A stretch of 53,191 bases of DNA, taken from assembly GCA_023382055.1 (NCBI GenBank), contig JAMCQN010000044.1, positions 1 through 53,191 on the forward strand. Reading direction: 5' to 3'. Shown in pieces: positions 25,609-34,035 of this stretch (positions within the stretch are counted from its first letter, which is position 1; every line of letters begins with the position of its first letter). This stretch comes from Chloroflexota bacterium. Lineage in GTDB: Bacteria; Chloroflexota; Anaerolineae; J036; Brachytrichaceae. The notes under the pieces are model-generated. The model was not told the origin of the DNA. It was given only the letters and a program-made list of their open reading frames with translations, and did not search any database. The translations under genes and the position numbers were made by a program.

Positions 25609-27879
25609 ATGAGTTCAGCCAATCTATTGACGCCGGGCAGCATTATCGGCAATTACCAGATTCTCGGCACCATCGCGCAAGGCGGCATGGGGATCGTTTA
25701 CCGCGCGCAGCACCGTTTCATCAAACGCGAAGTGGCTCTGAAAGTCATGTTCTCACACCTGGCAGAGGATTCTGAGTTCACGCAACGTTTCATGCGCGAA
25801 GGCCAGGCCATGGGGCAACTGCGGCATCCCAACATCGTGGAAGTCTACGATGCCAGCTTCGCCGATGGGTACTACTACCTGGCGATAGAGTATCTCACCG
25901 GCGGCACGCTGAACCAGCAACTCAGCAATCTATCGGCGGCGCGCCAGCTCATGCCTGTTGACCAGGCATTGAATATCATCCGCCAGATCGCCTCGGCGCT
26001 CGATTACGCGCATGCCAAAGGCTTCGTACACCGCGACATCAAACCCAGCAACATCATCATTGCATCCGATGGGCGCTATGTGCTGACTGACTTCGGCATC
26101 GTGCATGCGGAAGGCGCGACGAAGCTGACCCGCAGCGTCGAGGCCATGGGCACGCCGGAATATATGTCGCCCGAACAGGCGCAGGGACAAAAAGTCGATG
26201 GGCGAAGCGATCTTTACTCGCTGGGCATCGTTCTATACGAGATGCTGGCCGGCAAGCCGCCCTTTGTCGCAGACACGCCCTGGGGCACGGTCTATAAGCA
26301 CATCAAGGAACCGCCCACACCGATCAATCGCATCCGCACTGACCTTACGCCTGCAGTCGTCGAAATTACGAATCGGGTCATCGCCAAAAAACCCGAGGAG
26401 CGTTACCAGACCGCTGGAGAACTGGTCGCCGCGATCGACGCGGTTTTGAAGCAAAAAAGCGCCCCCGCCAAAACTCCCGGCGCTAACCGCTGGCTGATCA
26501 CCGGCGGCATTGCGGCGCTGGTTGTAGTCATCCTCGCAGCACTCGGTCTGGTTGTCGTCACATTGCTGGGATCGAGCGCTGCGCCGGCGACAGTTCCCCC
26601 CACCCAGGCGCCAACGGTCACCCGGCGTACGGCTGCGACTGCTGTTGTCGCCAATGCCGCAACGATTGCGGCTACCGTGACGCCTGCTTTCGATGAATCC
26701 GCCACAGCCGCCGCCGCAGCCGCCGCCACCGCAGCGGTGGGAGAACCAACGGCAGCAGCCGATACCCCCACCCCTGCAGTCAATGCTGCCACACCGACCA
26801 GCTCAGCTAATGCATCACCTACTGCTGCAAAGACAAATCCATCCGCCACGCCGGCCAGTGCGGGATCGCCCACGCCGCCGCCCGCAACTACTCCGGCTAA
26901 ACCCGGCCAACTATTCAACTTCGAACAACCGCTGGCATGGAAACTCGGCGATGAGCCGTACGGCAGCCTCAACCAATCGACGGAACAGGTGCACGATGGA
27001 ACCTATTCGGCAAAGCTGACCTACAACATCCCGGCAGTAGACAGCGCCTTCGTCGTATTCCTTAATAGCGTGTCGTTATCCGGCCAACCGACAGGATTGG
27101 TGGCGTGGGTTTACGGCGACGGCAGCGGGCACTTCCTCAACACATGGATCGCCGACGGCAGCGGTCAGGTGCGCCAGTACAGCTTCGGTCGCATATACCA
27201 TACCGGGTGGCAGCAGATGGTCGCCTGGTTCGACGACACGCGTCCCTGGCCGAACAGCTACATCAGCGGCCCGAATAATGGCAAGCTCAGCTATCCCTAT
27301 ACATTCAAGGCGTTCGTCCTCGACGCGGCGCCTCATGGCGTCGCGACAAAAGGGGCGATCTATATTGACGAAGTCTATCTGACGACACAGGCAATTCCCG
27401 CATCGGGCGCAACAGTCGTTCCCAGCACGCCCGTGCCATCTACCGGCGCTACGGCGCAACCGACGCCGGCATCGACCACCGGCGGCACGCCCACACCCGT
27501 GGCAGGGCTGGACTTTAACTTCAGCAACTATATTGTCGGACGGGAAAACTGGGGCAAACCCACGTCGCCGGATGGATGCAGCAATTTCGATAACAACGCC
27601 GGCATCTACCTGAAGTACGAAGTGAACTTCGATATCAATAACACGGGGCAGTCGGACATCAGCAGTTGGACCCCCGTGTTTATCAGCAACATACAGAATG
27701 TGCTGCCGTACTGCGTGAATCGGGCCGGCAGCCAGCTTATCACCGCCGGCAGTTCCACGCACGCGGCATACACACTGTATATGCAGGGGCAATACCTTCA
27801 GTCAGTCGAGATTCGCACAGCCGGCCTGACCAAACGCCTGTGTGTCGATGCCTATGGAAAGACCATATCGCCGTGCTGA
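25609..27879 (+). CDS. Receptor-like Ser/Thr kinase with two ectodomains
   Basis: A 756-residue kinase. The kinase domain (about 14-280) is canonical: IAQGGMGIVYRA, VALKVM, HRDIKPSN, DFGIV, SPEQ. After a membrane helix (about 300-322) and an Ala/Thr/Pro spacer come two folded extracellular parts. The first (about 440-600, FNFEQPLAWKLGD, DGTYSAKLTY, WVYGDGSG) is a beta-sandwich resembling carbohydrate-binding modules. The second begins ENWGKPTSPDGC and ends KRLCVDAYG, homologous to the ectodomain of the preceding kinase. GAGGAG precedes the ATG. A glycan or cell-wall ligand is a reasonable inference from the first ectodomain. Confidence 0.92.
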   Translation: MSSANLLTPGSIIGNYQILGTIAQGGMGIVYRAQHRFIKREVALKVMFSHLAEDSEFTQRFMREGQAMGQLRHPNIVEVYDASFADGYYYLAIEYLTGGTLNQQLSNLSAARQLMPVDQALNIIRQIASALDYAHAKGFVHRDIKPSNIIIASDGRYVLTDFGIVHAEGATKLTRSVEAMGTPEYMSPEQAQGQKVDGRSDLYSLGIVLYEMLAGKPPFVADTPWGTVYKHIKEPPTPINRIRTDLTPAVVEITNRVIAKKPEERYQTAGELVAAIDAVLKQKSAPAKTPGANRWLITGGIAALVVVILAALGLVVVTLLGSSAAPATVPPTQAPTVTRRTAATAVVANAATIAATVTPAFDESATAAAAAAATAAVGEPTAAADTPTPAVNAATPTSSANASPTAAKTNPSATPASAGSPTPPPATTPAKPGQLFNFEQPLAWKLGDEPYGSLNQSTEQVHDGTYSAKLTYNIPAVDSAFVVFLNSVSLSGQPTGLVAWVYGDGSGHFLNTWIADGSGQVRQYSFGRIYHTGWQQMVAWFDDTRPWPNSYISGPNNGKLSYPYTFKAFVLDAAPHGVATKGAIYIDEVYLTTQAIPASGATVVPSTPVPSTGATAQPTPASTTGGTPTPVAGLDFNFSNYIVGRENWGKPTSPDGCSNFDNNAGIYLKYEVNFDINNTGQSDISSWTPVFISNIQNVLPYCVNRAGSQLITAGSSTHAAYTLYMQGQYLQSVEIRTAGLTKRLCVDAYGKTISPC

Positions 27880-27914
27880 TGCCTTATAAGGATTATTGCA
27901 TAAGGTAAAATCAG

Positions 27915-27920
27915 TATAAT
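27915..27920 (+). promoter_or_regulatory. TATAAT -10-like box in a 272-bp gap
   Basis: A perfect TATAAT in the AT-rich start of the gap before the fifth kinase. TTGCAT lies only 13 bp upstream and ATTAT about 18 bp upstream, so the -35 is uncertain. The remaining gap holds no gene. Confidence 0.35.
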
Positions 27921-28151
27921 CACGGCGCTGAATGCTCTCAATGCCATTTCTACAGCCTGCCTGCCCGACATGGTCGAGAAGCGCAGAGAACCAATTTGGC
28001 ATCCAGATTGCGGCCCAGGCAGCCGGCATTGAGTCATCACATTTCCCATCGTTGATCCTGTCTGCCGAGAGTACTGACCGTCGCGCCGTGGGGTGATGAA
28101 CGCCGCAAGACGGGTTCGAGGTGGTTGAAGTGCGTACAGGAGATGCTGTCG

Positions 28152-30194
28152 ATGACGCGTATTGGCCAGTACGAAATACTCGCGAAGATCGCTGCCGGAG
28201 GGATGGGCATCGTGTATCGCGCCGTCCATGTGGCGCTGCATCGTGAAGTCGCGCTGAAAGTATTGCAGCCTGAGTTGGTGAACGACATCAGTGCGCTGGC
28301 GCGCTTCCAGCGTGAAGCGCAATCCGCCAGCAAGTTGCGCCATCCCAATATCATCGAGGTCTACGATCTGGGCGTGGCGGACGGCCAGCACTACATAGCT
28401 ATGGAGTACCTGCCGGATGGCAGCCTGCAGCAGAAACTGCGCGAAAACGCCATTGAGGGGAAAGTCTTCAGCGAGGAGGAGGTGCTCCGTCTGATACGCC
28501 CGGTCGCTGATGCGCTGAATTATGCGCATGAACAGGGACTGATCCATCGCGACATCAAGCCCAGCAACATCCTGCTGCGCGCGAATGGAACTCCAGTTCT
28601 GGCGGACTTCGGCATCGTGCTGGCGACCGCGGCAACCCGCCTGACCCGCAATTTGAGCACCATCGGCACGCCGGAGTACATGTCGCCCGAACAGGGCAAG
28701 GGAGGGGCGCTGGACGGCCGCAGCGACCTGTATTCACTCGGTATCGTCATGTATGAGATGCTGGCCGGATTGCCCCCATTCCAGGCGGACACCCCCGTCG
28801 CGGTCGTATACAAACACATCAAAGAACGCCTGCCGGATTTGCCGCGCAACGATATATCGCAACGCACGCGCCGAATCATCGAGAAGGTAACGGCGAAAGA
28901 TCCGAACGACCGCTACCAGACCGGCGCAGAAATGGCGCGGGCCATAGACCAGGCGCTTGAGGAACTGTCGCGCACGTCGGGGTCCAGAAAACCATTCAAC
29001 GCCGCCGCGGCGATGCCGGGCGCGCTTGCCGCTAATGCCAATAAACCGCGCAGGCCAATCTCACATCGCAACGCCATCATGGCGATTGTCGGCGTAGCCG
29101 CGTTAATCCTGCTGGTTGGGGGCGGCGCGATCGTGCTGGCCGCGCTGCGAGGTTACTCGGATATGCAGCAAGGCAGCGGTGGACAGGCTACCGTCAGTGT
29201 TACACCTGCTGCCCGGGTTACTCCAACCGACAGCACTTCGTTGAACACGGTTGGCGCTACCGCATCCGCGGCGGCAACGATGGTTACGGTTACGCCGGAC
29301 ATGTCATCGACGGATACACCGGCGCCAGAAAGCACCAGCACCGTTCTGGTTCCAACCGACACCGCTACCCCACTGCCAAGCGGGAGCTGCCTGCCGGGAT
29401 TTGTATGGCGCCTGGCCAGACCAACCGATAAGGTCTGTGCGCCGCCTGTCTCGCACAGTCAGGCGATTTCGGACAACCTGTTGGCAGCGTCGCGGCGCGT
29501 CGTTGCCAGCTCTGGACCGGATACCTGCAAGCATGGCTACGTCTGGCGCAATGCTTTCAGCAACGACCACGTCTGTGTGACTCCCGCTGTGCAGGCACAG
29601 GCGCAGGCGGACAACGCGGCAGCAGCTTCACGGAAGCTGTTGCTGTACGGTCCAGACACCTGCAAACAAGGCTTTGTATGGCGCAACGCTTACGACGGAG
29701 ACCATGTCTGTGTCACAGCCGATGTGCGTTCGCAGGCGCAGGCCGATAACGCCGCCGCAGCTTCGCGCGTAGACTCCGGCGGGGCTTATGGGCCCAATTC
29801 CTGCATCTCGGGCTATGTCTGGCGCGTTGCGCGGAGCGATGATCTCGTCTGTGTATTGCCTTCGGTGAGATCACAGACGGCGGACGATAACGCGGCTGCG
29901 GCTTCGCGCGTGGTCGTCGCCAGTTCCGGCCCGGACACGTGCCAGGAGGGTTACGTCTGGCGCACTGCGTCGCCGACCGACCATGTGTGTGTGACAGCCG
30001 ATGTGCGAGCCCAGGCGCAAGCCGACAATGCCGCAGCCAACTCACGTAAACTGCTCGAGTACGGGCCTGATACCTGCATTGACGGCTATGTGTGGCGAGC
30101 AGCCTATACGGGAGACCACGTGTGCGTAACACCCGATGTTTATGCACAGGTGCAGAAAGACAATACACTTGCGGCGAGCCGGACAGTGCCTTGA
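28152..30194 (+). CDS. Receptor-like Ser/Thr kinase with six Cys-rich repeats
   Basis: A 680-residue kinase. The domain (about 5-275) has IAAGGMGIVYRA, VALKVL, HRDIKPSN, DFGIV and SPEQ. A membrane helix (about 305-328) and spacer are followed by six tandem repeats of about 44 residues, each built around (S/T)C-x2-G(Y/F)VWR-x-A-x3-D-x-VC, then a helical stretch ending in DN-x-AA-x-SR. Each repeat has two Cys that could form one disulfide. Repeats of this kind occur in exported actinobacterial and Chloroflexota proteins of unknown function. The start at 28152 has AGGAG 9 nt upstream; 28143 is too close to that site. Confidence 0.92.
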   Translation: MTRIGQYEILAKIAAGGMGIVYRAVHVALHREVALKVLQPELVNDISALARFQREAQSASKLRHPNIIEVYDLGVADGQHYIAMEYLPDGSLQQKLRENAIEGKVFSEEEVLRLIRPVADALNYAHEQGLIHRDIKPSNILLRANGTPVLADFGIVLATAATRLTRNLSTIGTPEYMSPEQGKGGALDGRSDLYSLGIVMYEMLAGLPPFQADTPVAVVYKHIKERLPDLPRNDISQRTRRIIEKVTAKDPNDRYQTGAEMARAIDQALEELSRTSGSRKPFNAAAAMPGALAANANKPRRPISHRNAIMAIVGVAALILLVGGGAIVLAALRGYSDMQQGSGGQATVSVTPAARVTPTDSTSLNTVGATASAAATMVTVTPDMSSTDTPAPESTSTVLVPTDTATPLPSGSCLPGFVWRLARPTDKVCAPPVSHSQAISDNLLAASRRVVASSGPDTCKHGYVWRNAFSNDHVCVTPAVQAQAQADNAAAASRKLLLYGPDTCKQGFVWRNAYDGDHVCVTADVRSQAQADNAAAASRVDSGGAYGPNSCISGYVWRVARSDDLVCVLPSVRSQTADDNAAAASRVVVASSGPDTCQEGYVWRTASPTDHVCVTADVRAQAQADNAAANSRKLLEYGPDTCIDGYVWRAAYTGDHVCVTPDVYAQVQKDNTLAASRTVP

Positions 30195-30274
30195 ACCGTT
30201 AATGGAAACGCTTCAGCCGCCCATTTTACTGAGTTTTAGTGCGTGTCGCTTAATATATACCCCAATAGACGCTA

Positions 30275-30307
30275 AGATGTCTGACTTCTGCTAGAAGTCA
30301 GACATCT
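30275..30307. repeat. Dispersed hairpin, copy 2
   Basis: A perfect 15-bp stem (30275-30289 with 30293-30307) and 3-nt loop, between the kinase and the histidine kinase/regulator gene. It shares the core GATGTCTGACTT/AAGTCAGACATC with the hairpin at 1997-2033, 28 kb away. No U-run follows. It may attenuate or terminate transcription of the kinase array. Confidence 0.75.
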
Positions 30308-30350
30308 ACGGGATAGGCTCTTAGTGTAAAAAGTCAAAGGGACTAGCAGT

Positions 30351-32132
30351 ATGACAATCCAACAGCCCCCATATACCGAAGATGCATCTGCGAGTTCAGG
30401 CACTGCGACAGCGCTTGAAAAGCTTGCGCGCCAACTGGAAAACAGCGTTCCGCCGCAGTTGGTATTGTCATCAGTCTGCAAGACACTGACCCAGGAGTTG
30501 CAGGCGCTGCAAGTCGGGATATCGTTACGGCGCATCGACAGCGACGAGTTTGACGTCATCACCCAGCACCGCGCGGATGATGCCGCGAGCATATTTCCGC
30601 AACACCACATTAAGCCGTGGCGTTACCCGATCACATTTAGAGGGGAGACAATCGGCCAGTTGGAGGTGATACCCGGCCAGGCCAGCGCGTCGATCTCGCC
30701 TGAGGAAGACTATCTGCTGGGCGAGATTGCCCATCGCACGGGCAGCGCAGCCCATGTCGTGCGAATCACGCGCGATCTGCAACACGCCAGGGAGCGGCTC
30801 GTGCTGGCGCGCGAGGAGGAACGCCGCAAACTGCGGCGCAACCTGCATGATGCCGTCGGCCCTACGCTGACCGCCATCATGCTGAAAATGGGCGCTCTAC
30901 GCGACCGCGTGCGCCAGGACGCCACCAGCGAGGCGATGGTAACTGAACTGCGCGAGCAGATACGCGGCGTCGTCACACAGATTCGGCATGTCATCTACGA
31001 TCTGCGCCCGCCAGCCCTCGAGGAACTGGGGCTGCTGACCACGATTCGGGAACAAGCCCAGCAGTTCTCGGTGGGCGACCTGGAAGTGAAGGTGTATGCG
31101 CCGGATTTCCTGCCGTTACTGCCTGCAGCCGTGGAAGTTGCCACCTACCGAATCGTGCTGGAGGCGCTGAATAACGTCGCCAAACACTCGCATGCGACAC
31201 AATGCGATATTCGCCTGCGCATCGCAGACTATCTCTACATCGATGTGATCGACAACGGTCTCGGTTTGCCGGAACGCTTGCAGCCCGGCGTAGGTATGAG
31301 TTCGATCCGCGAGCGAGTGGCGGAACTGGGCGGCAATTGCACTTTCAAGAAACTGCCCAGCGGCGGGACGCATGTGCTGGTGAAATTGCCGATGTTCCAG
31401 TCGACGGAACCGGCGGTCGCGCGCCAGACGCTGGCAGCCGCGCCATCGGCGTCCTCGCATGACGAATCGCACGAGCCCATCAAGGTCATGATCGTCGATG
31501 ACCATCGCTTCTTTCGCGAAGGCGTCATGAACGTTCTGAAGGCCGCCGAGGACATCGAGATCGTTGCGGAGGCTGCAACCGGCGCGGAGGCCGTCGAACT
31601 GGCTGCCAACAAACAGCCTAACGTGGTGTTGATGGACCTTCAGATGCCGGGGCTCAGCGGCATTGAGGCGGCGCAGCGTATCCTGCGCGTGAATCCGTTT
31701 GCGGGCATTGTCATCCTGACCATGCTGGAGGATACTGACGCGCTCCTGGCGACGTTGCGCGTCGGCGCGCGCGGTTACATTTTGAAGGATGCCGACGAAA
31801 AGGAATTGCTGCGGTCGATTCGCGCCGTCGCCAATGGCGAGGCGCTGTTTGGTCCGGAGGTAGCCCGTCGCCTGCTGCAGTATGTTGCCAGTATTGAGCC
31901 AGCGTCTGCGCGATCGGCCTTCCCTGAATTAACCGAACGCGAACGCGAAATCCTGGCGTTGATGGCCCAGGGTCACAGTAACGATGGCGTCGCCAGTTCC
32001 CTGGGCACATCGCTCAAAACGGTGCGCAATCAGGTATCGAGCATCCTGTCAAAACTGCAGGTTGCCGACCGGGAAGAAGCCGTTGCGCGAGCGCGCGCCG
32101 TTGGCATGGACGGTAAAGACGCTACATTCTGA
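30351..32132 (+). CDS. Fused NarX-type histidine kinase and NarL-type response regulator
   Basis: A 593-residue protein that joins a whole two-component system in one chain. The N-terminal region (about 25-145) is GAF-like. A HisKA_3 dimerisation helix follows with H166 in RRNLHDAVGP. The HATPase domain has EALNNVAKHS and DNGLGLP, with G-box GVGMSSIRERV. A receiver domain (about 376-490) has VDDHRFFREG and phospho-acceptor near D428 in LMDLQMPG. A LuxR/NarL HTH (about 525-585, LTEREREILALMAQG) ends it. No membrane segment, so it is a soluble sensor-transcription factor. AAGGGA precedes the ATG. Its 3' end overlaps the convergent VWA-FHA gene by 11 bp. Confidence 0.9.
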   Translation: MTIQQPPYTEDASASSGTATALEKLARQLENSVPPQLVLSSVCKTLTQELQALQVGISLRRIDSDEFDVITQHRADDAASIFPQHHIKPWRYPITFRGETIGQLEVIPGQASASISPEEDYLLGEIAHRTGSAAHVVRITRDLQHARERLVLAREEERRKLRRNLHDAVGPTLTAIMLKMGALRDRVRQDATSEAMVTELREQIRGVVTQIRHVIYDLRPPALEELGLLTTIREQAQQFSVGDLEVKVYAPDFLPLLPAAVEVATYRIVLEALNNVAKHSHATQCDIRLRIADYLYIDVIDNGLGLPERLQPGVGMSSIRERVAELGGNCTFKKLPSGGTHVLVKLPMFQSTEPAVARQTLAAAPSASSHDESHEPIKVMIVDDHRFFREGVMNVLKAAEDIEIVAEAATGAEAVELAANKQPNVVLMDLQMPGLSGIEAAQRILRVNPFAGIVILTMLEDTDALLATLRVGARGYILKDADEKELLRSIRAVANGEALFGPEVARRLLQYVASIEPASARSAFPELTEREREILALMAQGHSNDGVASSLGTSLKTVRNQVSSILSKLQVADREEAVARARAVGMDGKDATF

Positions 32133-34035
32133 TCTGTGTCTTGTCGTCATTGGCCCAGCGATCGCCCTGACCGGTAGCGAAGCGAATCTTCACCCCGCGG
32201 TTAGCCGTATCGCCTAGTGTGATTTCATCGCCGTCGCGAATCGGCTCCGGCACGCCCACTCTCAACTTCCTCGCATTGATCATGGTTCCGTTGGTCGAGC
32301 CATTATCCTTGATGGTAAAACCGGCCTGCTCGTTGTACTCCAGCACGGCATGCACGCCGCTGACGCTGCTCGGTTGACCGGCATAGAATGCGATGTCACA
32401 TGACGTGGAATCACGGCCTAACACGACGCGGGCTTTTGTCACACGCAACGGCTGGTTCAGCATATTCGGCGGCCCCTGTAAAACGATAAGCGTAGCCAGC
32501 GCCTTCTCAGCAGCGGGCTGGCTGCTTCGCGAAGAAGTGCGGCCGCCGGGCGCGTGGGCGCCAGCGCCGGAACCGCGCCGGCGCGTCGCCAGCAGCACAA
32601 TGACAACGATCAGAAGGATCAGCACAACGGCCACCAGCACGATCGGCGCCGCGGGATTATCCAGTGTCAGACCCGGCGCGGGCGTCGGCGACGGCGTCAT
32701 CGGCGGGACAACCTCGACGGTCACGCGTTCGGTCGCGCTGGCCTGGCTGCCTAATGCATCCAGCACCTGCACGCTCAAAGTAGCGATATTGGCGCCGGGT
32801 TTCGTGATAGCCGATAAATCGCCGATCAGCTCGAAGCTTGTCTTACCGGGCGTCAACTGGTCCCCGGTCAATGTGCTTTGCTTGACGCCATTCACCGAAA
32901 AGTCGATTTGCTTGATCGAGCGGGTAATCCCGTCGGTCCAGGCAATGTCCACCTGCGCGCGCACGCTCAATGGACTATATGGGTTCTGTCCGTCGGCGGC
33001 GCCAGGAACAGGAGCACGACGAAGGAATGAAGTTTGCGGCGTCAGGGTCACCAACGGCGGTGACACATTCACCTGGTATTCTCCGCTGGCGCCGACCGAT
33101 GGCTTTTCTGCCGAGCCGACTGTTATCAGGCGCGAACCGGACTCACCCGATGGGCTGGCATAGGAAACGGTGTAGTACTGCCTCTGCACAGCCAGAGCCT
33201 GGTAGATACCATCGACCGCTGCGCTGGCGGCATTTGGCAGCAGTTTGACGAATTTTCCGTTTGAGCCGAGGGCAACCAGTTGCAGCGGTTGCTGGTCAGC
33301 CAGTGCGCTATCCGTCTGCACGGAATAGATGGTTATGAACTTCGCCTTTGCATCCGATGCCGAGTTTTGTGCTGCGGTAGCGGCTACAGACGGCTGGGGA
33401 TCCTCGATCATACGCGAGAAGAAAATGATCGCTGCATCCTGGGCGCCCGGATTGGGTACGAGTTGGCTCATATCCGCGACCGCGTCGTCTATACCTTTTA
33501 GGCCTTTCGTTCGAGCGGCGCTGCGCGGGAAGGTATAACCCGAGATAAAGTTGAGGAGGTCGCGTCCTTGTTGGGTCGCCCCAAGTTTGACCGTGGTGCG
33601 GTCGCCGGCGCCGGGATTTTCGCGCACGACGAGTTTCACCGTGTCGCGCCCATCAACAAAGTATCCTCCATCCACCAGGTGCGAGATAGCCTGCTTCAGG
33701 GCGTTCTGGACAGCCTGATAATTCGACTGTGCGCCCTGATCAATCACAAACACGATCGTAAGCGGTCCATCATTATGAGGCGTGACCTGCACATTTTGCG
33801 GCGGAACGGGTTTGCCATTTTCAAAGAGCGGCAGGTTTGCCGACGTCAGATCGGTGACAGCATGGTTGTTCGAATCCAGCGCCCTCAGGCGGAACTGGAT
33901 GTTCGGGAAATGACTGGAGTCGACATTGGTGATGAAATAGGTGTTGACCGACTGCGCAAAACCCGGCAGAGTGCGGCCAAATACCGACAACAACAGACCG
34001 AATACCGCTATGAAATGGGTCAGTTTAGTTTTCAT
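32122..34035 (-). CDS. VWA - TM - FHA protein 4 (degenerate MIDAS)
   Basis: A 637-residue bitopic protein with signal peptide (cleavage near PGFAQS), extracellular VWA-like domain, beta-rich segment, Pro linker and a strongly hydrophobic membrane helix (about 465-490). The cytosolic FHA domain has LGRDSTSCDI, SGVHAVLE and GSTNGTMIN. The metal site reads VIDQGAQS instead of DxSxS, so metal-dependent binding may be lost. Its ATG overlaps the stop of the upstream gene by 4 nt (ATGA), giving translational coupling. Last gene of a three-gene VWA-FHA operon. Confidence 0.88.
   Translation of the reverse strand: MKTKLTHFIAVFGLLLSVFGRTLPGFAQSVNTYFITNVDSSHFPNIQFRLRALDSNNHAVTDLTSANLPLFENGKPVPPQNVQVTPHNDGPLTIVFVIDQGAQSNYQAVQNALKQAISHLVDGGYFVDGRDTVKLVVRENPGAGDRTTVKLGATQQGRDLLNFISGYTFPRSAARTKGLKGIDDAVADMSQLVPNPGAQDAAIIFFSRMIEDPQPSVAATAAQNSASDAKAKFITIYSVQTDSALADQQPLQLVALGSNGKFVKLLPNAASAAVDGIYQALAVQRQYYTVSYASPSGESGSRLITVGSAEKPSVGASGEYQVNVSPPLVTLTPQTSFLRRAPVPGAADGQNPYSPLSVRAQVDIAWTDGITRSIKQIDFSVNGVKQSTLTGDQLTPGKTSFELIGDLSAITKPGANIATLSVQVLDALGSQASATERVTVEVVPPMTPSPTPAPGLTLDNPAAPIVLVAVVLILLIVVIVLLATRRRGSGAGAHAPGGRTSSRSSQPAAEKALATLIVLQGPPNMLNQPLRVTKARVVLGRDSTSCDIAFYAGQPSSVSGVHAVLEYNEQAGFTIKDNGSTNGTMINARKLRVGVPEPIRDGDEITLGDTANRGVKIRFATGQGDRWANDDKTQIRM

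Noticed and set aside
32393-33163. 256-codon plus-strand frame opposite a VWA-FHA gene
   Set aside because: No start context or domain; the minus frame encodes FHA and VWA-like motifs with a translational overlap to its neighbour.
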